64,000 bases of DNA, from positions 23,015,844-23,079,843 of the forward strand of contig OX637402.1 of assembly GCA_951799425.1 (NCBI GenBank). Direction: 5' to 3'. Below the pieces are notes generated by a model. That model was not told the origin of the DNA, ran no database searches, and saw only the letters and a program-made list of their open reading frames with translations. The stretch is from Ilex aquifolium. Lineage: Eukaryota; Streptophyta; Magnoliopsida; Aquifoliales; Aquifoliaceae. Shown piece by piece: positions 57,834 to 64,000 of the stretch (the stretch's first letter is position 1; the number at the start of each line of letters is the position of its first letter). Made by a program: the position numbers and the translations under genes.

Positions 57834-58999
57834 TATTCAACAACATGATATTCAACTCCTAAAGACATATTGTTTTACACCAAGAATAAAACAAAGTGGA
57901 CTGAAATTAACTATAGATGATAGCCTATGATTTGGCAAAATAGGATCAATACAACAGACCCCAAATAGTTGAGAAAAGTCTTTGTCAAATGAATCGAGTG
58001 TTGTCGTGAAAAACAAACAAACAAATAAACACACATAGGTATCTACTTATACCAGTTGGTTATGTCAGGAACACAAATCAGTTGATGAGATACAACATGT
58101 AAACAATCCAGCTGTCACTAAATTGTAGAAACGTAATGTTGTTGCATGATTCATCCTTCGCTTCAATTACCCAAAATAAATCCCTTTGCGCACTTTACAT
58201 AATTTGAACCTAGACTTTTACCATAAAAAGGGTATGTACATCAACAAAATCCTATGCAAAGGAACTATTTTTCGCCTCAAAATGTAAAATTCATCAGTCC
58301 AACTATATAATTCAATATACTATTTTGTCAATCACAGACCCTATATTAAGTGGGAGTCTACATTGGGCTGGCTGATACATCAATTATATATTTAGCTTCT
58401 ATGTTCACACATTGTTTGGTTGCTCACTTAAGGGAACCAGAGAAATAAAAAAATAACAAGGTTTGGAAAATTAAAAGAATCATAAAAGATGGGGACACCA
58501 AAACCCTCTTCTATGTAACTACTAAGAAAATGAATAAGCTTCAAATTTTGCTTGTCGTCTTCTCATTTTTCCTGAGGGTGTAAGAATAAAATCTAAGACG
58601 ACCACCCTCCTAGCATATGGCCTTACCATTATGCCATGGTCACGTTAGCCACAAAGATGAATTTAGAACTGCACATAGAATTTCTAGCACTGGAATATAC
58701 AATGAATGATTGGAGCTCGATAAAAGGACGTTGAAAGCATCTCATGTCTATTTCTTTGTGACGTGCATTATAGATAAATCAAATAAACCCTTAATGTAAC
58801 TACAAACATCTGTAAACTATGGAAGTCATAGCAAGTGAAATCCTCACCAACCAGGAAGGCCAGTGGTAGGACCCCCTCAGTGCAAAACAGGGGGAGGCCA
58901 ATGGATACTTGAAAGGCTTAGGAAGGAAGTCTCATGGAGAATTGATCTTTACAGCTTCCAACCCCAAAAACAAGCTTGATGTGTGATTATACTGAACAC

Positions 59000-59030
<31 letters not shown>

Positions 59031-61290
59031 AAAAAAAAAAACGACCAAATTAAGCATGCGCTAATATATGGCGGTGTTGACAAAGCAAAATTTAAAAGAA
59101 CTTCAAATTTTCTCTTTGTTAAATTTTAGCAAATTTTTGTTCCAAAAATCAACTACAAGATTTTATGATGATAAGTAAAAATCAAATTTTTTGATGTTAT
59201 GATTCAAACTATTTTTTTATGAGGGTATCGTACAAAAGTTGATTTTGATACATGCTTTACAGTGATAAATTTGTTTTTAATGACAACTCGTTGAAGAACA
59301 CATTTCAAAAAATTATTCACCATGGTATTATTTGGCCACCGTTAGGATCAAATTCTGGTTCCGTCCTTGCATGTAGTCCTCGTCCCATATGCACCCAATA
59401 TGGTCTAAATGGATACTCTCGTAACTCATAATTTTCAGTTTTTTTTAAGGTGGCAGATTTCATGAATAATATTCAAAGTCCAAGAACTATGAAGTTTTTT
59501 TAAGGTGACAGAAAGGCCGGCCAGCTGTGTTTATGATCTTGTGAAAACTATGAAGTTTGATTAGCACCTTCACGCCCTGAAAATTTATTATCTTCACTTT
59601 CACAATGACCCAATGCCTTTAACAAATCCAATGTGGAAGATATTGTGTATGTATATAAATTTTCGTGTACAACAGAAGATACCTCCCCATGCAAATTGCA
59701 GTTTTTTTTTTTGGTCAGATGCAGATTGCAGTTGAGACCAATGAAATTTATTATTTCTATCGAGCTGCTGACATAGATGATGATGTTGGCAACGATCTTG
59801 ATCATTGCAATTAATCATATTAAAATTAATTGTCATTAGTCACCATAACAATAAGCAAAAGGATGCAAAACTTAGTTAATTACTACGTAAAACTTATCAA
59901 TTAGGGATATTATTTATTCCTTATTCTTCTCGAACTCAATTGTTTATAATTTTGCAGCAAGTCATGAATCTTGAATGCAGCAGACATTGAGAAAGACAAA
60001 CCAGTGAGTTGTTTAGATTTGCCAGTCGTTTAAAGAACAGTGCCTCAGCAATGAGTCACCAAAACAATCAAAACCCATGAACATGCATGTTCAGAAATCT
60101 ACACTAGCTAGCTGAGCAACCTTTAAATCTTTGGTTAATTGTTTTTTTTTATCTCCATGTGATTTCGACTAGAACTACCTTACCTACTTAAAGTTTAAAA
60201 TTATGCATATTACCCTTTTATATTTATGTACCAAAGTGAAATGATTACTTTTATCATCCAAGTTAACGGAGAGTGTGCTCCACACACACAAAACATGTTG
60301 TAAGCTTTGTTTCTATTGTTTCCCTTCAGAAGAATATTGTCTAAGTGCCTAAAATAATTTATAATATATGGTATAATATTTAAATAGGTAGGACATCGGT
60401 CCCAGCTCAAAAAATATTTAAGAAAAACATAAATGATTTTCGGCACCGAATCAAAACCTCACTCGAGGGAAAAAGAGATTTTGACATGTTTGATTGAAAT
60501 GTGTTGGTTTGTTGTCTATGTTACATTAGTTTTATGATTAAGAGTAAATCAGACAAAACATCTGATTTTAAAGCATGGGTATTATGGTAATGCTTTAATT
60601 CCGTTAACGGCGTCAATTACTTCACTTTGATACATAACTATAAGGGGTAATATGCATAATTTTAAACGTCAAATAGGTAAGGTACTTTTAGCCGAAACCA
60701 CGTAAAGATAAAAAACAATTAACCCTCAAAACTTTCTGTTGCTGGCTGATGAATAGAAAATTTGCTAAAAACTTCCAAAATAATCTCTCGATATATATAT
60801 ATTTTTTTGAAGGTATAGCAAATATATATGGAGCCTCACTTTAGTGAATCAGACCGAGAAATTATGACCAACAGTACTAGTTATTGAGGGACTAAGATCT
60901 ATTATAAAATAACACAAGTATCGAATATCTTGTTATTGGTTATATTAGTTTGGCAATACTTAGTGAGAGGAGTTGAAGATCAACGATTTACTCCTAACTA
61001 ATCCTGGTTTTCGATGATAATAAGACAGAATCTAGTTTTAAACTATAGAGCCCCTTGATTTAATTTAGAAATGTTAACACAATAAACCTAATGCCCATCG
61101 CCATCCAAGAGCGAATGGTTAGTGATGAAAGCAGAAAAGAAAAAATAAAAATATCAACTTCCACTTTCAATGTACCTATCATTGACCAAAGTGAAATATT
61201 TTATGAGAGTTTTGTTTTGGTTCTTGGGAGAAATATTTGTTTCAAGGTTAATCAGTTTTATTTCAAGAAAATGTACGAACTTTTAACTAA
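57834..61290. other. Upstream region of the NSF-like gene, no gene recognised
   Basis: No N-domain exon of an NSF gene could be found here. The stretch holds a poly(C)-poly(A) run at 58999-59041 and otherwise AT-rich sequence. A short + strand word at 61092-61118 (catcgccatccaagagcgaa) resembles the area around the N-domain-like fragment at 43335-43360, which may be a trace of the missing exon. Confidence 0.4.
58999..59041. repeat. Poly(C) followed by poly(A)
   Basis: About 21 C are followed by about 21 A. The junction matches the one at 39401-39434. Homopolymer length is prone to sequencing error. Confidence 0.9.
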
Positions 61291-61299
61291 GATTATAGT

Positions 61300-61960
61300 T
61301 GATGGGACATGAATCGGTAGGATATTACTAAGTGACATGTGGACAAAGAACAACCAACACCTAACAATAATGACGATCAGACATGTGGGTCGATTAGTGC
61401 AACGGTGCCCACGCTAGATCTCGAAAAAGTCGATTGAAGACATGACCTTTGTTGGCATTGGTTGATTGGGAGAGACATCAATTGATGCTCGGTATGATTC
61501 ATTAAATACTTGACAGAGGCTATTAAATGTTGAGAAGGCCCCCATGCTCGAAAGACCGAGCAGAATAATCATTGTGGCGTTTGACCCTGAGCAACTACTG
61601 GCCTCCTCTAGGCCTAGTAAATGCGCGGTTCGAGGGAGACAATAGCCACTGATCATTCGCTCCTACGGTCGTACAATCTGCCAACTTCAAGTGACTCACG
61701 AGGTAGTATGTCATCACATCTTAAGGTATAAATAGTCCATAGGGTTGAGTCGCAGATATGCAGGCACGACTCAACTTATATAATACTCTCAATTCTCTCA
61801 GCCTGAACACCAACTGACTTAGGCATCAGAGGAGACATGTCGGACACACCTCTGACTCCTTCTAATTTTGTTCCTTATTACAAAAATCTTATCCCGTTTA
61901 GCCAAGTATCACTATCTCAACTATTGCACATGATTCAACCCGTGCAATAGTAATTGCACT
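61300..61960. mobile_element. LTR-like retrotransposon fragment
   Basis: Composition shifts to higher GC. The block has a TATA-like ggtataaatagtcc near 61726, then a stretch (gacttaggcatcagaggag) typical of Ty3/gypsy LTR ends. Clear TG..CA termini and a target duplication were not found, so boundaries are approximate. The 80-codon minus frame here is likely accidental. Confidence 0.45.
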
Positions 61961-62079
61961 CACTGATAGATTGCATATTCTTAAGCAAAAATTAAGTTGG
62001 CGTGATTTTAATAACTGATCAGGTTGGAAAAGGGTGGCATTTGGTGATTCTGTTGGATGATGTTTTTATCCCACTTGTT

Positions 62080-62290
62080 TAAGTACTTTTTTTTTTTTTA
62101 GGTGGATAGAAATTCTATATTAAGAAGGAATATCTTAAAAAAAAAGAGGCATAATAAAATCTGGTGTCTACTCTAACCATACAACTCTACTATCGATAAA
62201 AAAAACATGAGCTAATTCATGGACTACTTTATTCCTATTACGGCGAACTGTAGATATTTCAAAAATATGAAAGCTCTTTGCTAAGTTACG
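62080..62290 (-). mobile_element. LINE 3' end remnant
   Basis: The minus strand reads STVRRNRNKVVHELAHVFF and, after SRVVWLE and an in-frame stop, TPDFIMPLFF. This is the usual C-terminal end of LINE RNase H domains (RSxNxVAHxLA..., VWLExxPxF). A poly(A) run on the minus strand (T-run at 62080-62100) follows. Confidence 0.6.
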
Positions 62291-62299
62291 AATATAAAA

Positions 62300-64000
62300 A
62301 AAAAATTTGAGTTACATAGTATTTCCCTTTTTTTATAGGCCTCCAATCAAATCCAAAAAAAAAGGGGTTGTTTCATGTTTTGGTAAAACTTTTCAGTACA
62401 GATAGCACTGAGCAAACTCATTTTTTTTAATATTGTTTCGAACCATATAGTATTTGTAATCCTCACCGATCTATACAAATCTAGATTCATTGTGTCAAAG
62501 ACTATCATTTTTTGTTGCTTTCAATCTCGAAGCAATTTTCTTGAAACTATGCATGGAATGCCTCATCTCCTTGCAAAATAATTATCAATTTTTAGTCACA
62601 GTTTGTCGGCTGCCACAGAACAGGACCAAAGCAAAGGCCTGACGATTTGTTTCGAGTTTTGTGTTGTGTCATGTTCGTGGTAATAGATAAAATTGACACC
62701 CCTACATAAAATGGACTAAATATGGAAGCCCATGTTTTCAACAAATGGACATGGCCCAGTTTTAATGCTAGAAACAAGAAGGTACTTGTGGTGATTCAAA
62801 TCTCTATGCCTAACCATAGAGATTTGACAGAATCATCGAAGACCAGAAATAGGCAGCTGAGATATACAAAGTTTAAAACAAATCACTCTGAACTTGAACT
62901 TAATGATATTAGAGCACAAAAAATCTTAAACGCTAATTTCGAAAAACGAAAAAGAAAAGTTACTGGCAACTGTTACATTAAAAGGAAAAAAAAAAAAAAA
63001 AGAGCAAATACTTTTGTTATTTTTTTGATTTTCATTGATGGAATCTACTATTTCTTTCAACCATAAACACACACATATAATAATATATAATACACGTATA
63101 AAAAAAGTACAAATTATGTACTAATTACATCTAGATTACTTTTTTAAGATAGTAATTAAACACGTTTTTATTTTTTTAACGATATTGTTTTTTTGCCTTT
63201 AAAAATTATTTTAAAAAAAGCATTACCAAACGGCATTTGAGGAATTGATTGATGTCCTTCAAGACCGAGGGATAACCAATCAATAGGCAGGTTGCTCACT
63301 TTTGGTTTCGTGTATTCGTACATGATATAGATCCTTTGGTTACATAGCACCTTTGTACCATTTTTGTTTTGCTTTTGCTTTTTTTTTTTTTTTTGGGTAA
63401 ATTAAACAGAACTCTCTCGAACTTATGGTTAGTAGCACGTCATCATCCTAGATTTTTACAAGTTACACTCAACATCCTCCTACTCATAGTGATCGAGAAT
63501 TACTGGATCAATACAACTGGTTACTTACCCAACACTGTAAATCTCATATAGCACTCCATTCTAGAATTTAATGCTTAATAAGTAGCTTGATCATCCATAA
63601 TGAGCACTCTACAACAACCGATTAGGCCCTGTTTGTGAAGTAAATAGCTGCACCAAATTCATTCCTTCCCTCAAAGCAAAATTCCAAAACAAAAACCATT
63701 ATAAAAAATGGATGAACAACCACCATCTTATTGGACTCTAATGTAAATAAAATGCTCCAATTAGATGTTTCTTAATGATAAACTCTCTCCTTTTTTTGTA
63801 GATAACTCCCAGCACACCCCCAAGGACCACAAATCCACAAACATTTTTCACGTAAAAAATGAGATTATTCTTTCAAACAATACAATTATGTAGCGATCAT
63901 AGGTTTATTAGTTTTCTTGGACATTAGTTTGACAATTTTTTGATTAGTTTAACAATGGTTCAACCCATTTGAAGACGGAACTGAAGGAGAGTGAAATCAG
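62300..64000. other. AT-rich intergenic sequence
   Basis: No coding region, RNA gene or element boundary is supported. Poly(A)/poly(T) runs occur near 62987 and 63379. Confidence 0.4.

Noticed and set aside
58561..58640. tRNA-like sequence near gcatatggccttaccattatgcc
   Set aside because: No cloverleaf with proper arm pairing or T-loop could be drawn.
61414..61656. 80-codon minus-strand frame as a gene
   Set aside because: It lies in LTR-like sequence, has no recognisable motif and no splice context.

Overview
The window looks like nuclear DNA of a flowering plant, probably a eudicot. It is AT-rich, its genes are spliced with short exons and GT..AG introns, and it carries plant-type mobile DNA: a Ty1/copia element with a TGGTATCAGAGC primer site, an Au-like SINE, hAT-type MITEs, LINE remnants, a solo LTR and a Helitron. 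The PPR/DYW pseudogene pieces also point to a land plant. The species cannot be named from the sequence.

Layout. (1) 1-4746: no gene assigned; an Au-like SINE at 980-1135 and a MITE-like block near 3691-4010. (2) 4747-15813, + strand: the 3' half of a multi-exon gene for a conserved protein (C-terminal 351 residues, five exons). One intron is about 8.5 kb because it holds nested transposons: an outer inverted-repeat element (5695-13347), inside it a second inverted-repeat element (6397-12645, possible 8-bp target duplication), and inside that a complete copia element (6770-12252) with identical LTRs. (3) 17249-19957, - strand: a two-exon gene for a 94-residue two-helix membrane protein, with a MITE about 100 bp upstream. 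(4) 20.3-27 kb: AT-rich intergenic DNA with an inverted-repeat element and a DYW fragment. (5) 27.2-33.6 kb and 47.9-55.0 kb: two diverged copies of one segment, each with a PPR-DYW pseudogene followed by the 3' part of an NSF-like AAA ATPase gene. (6) 33.66-47.9 kb, between the copies: a LINE remnant split by an 8.3-kb Helitron carrying captured exons, then two NSF-N-domain-like exon fragments, a MITE and a 543-bp solo LTR. (7) 49607-57833, - strand: an apparently intact NSF-like gene, with a SINE in one intron and a MITE in another. (8) 58-64 kb: intergenic, with an LTR-like fragment and a LINE 3' end.

The most notable item is the NSF-like gene at 49.6-57.8 kb. Its reconstructed exons stay in frame and encode one AAA+ module related to the D1 domain of the vesicle-fusing ATPase. 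The expected D2 domain is missing. In its place is a tail encoded by a tandem series of short phase-0 exons (mostly 63-66 bp), each giving a roughly 22-residue charged helical repeat. The exons lie in a genomic tandem array whose introns repeat too. The second copy at 28.5-31.6 kb keeps the same array but is broken by stops, frameshifts and a lost splice donor. The protein may use D1-type ATPase chemistry with a homomeric coiled-coil tail; that function is inferred.
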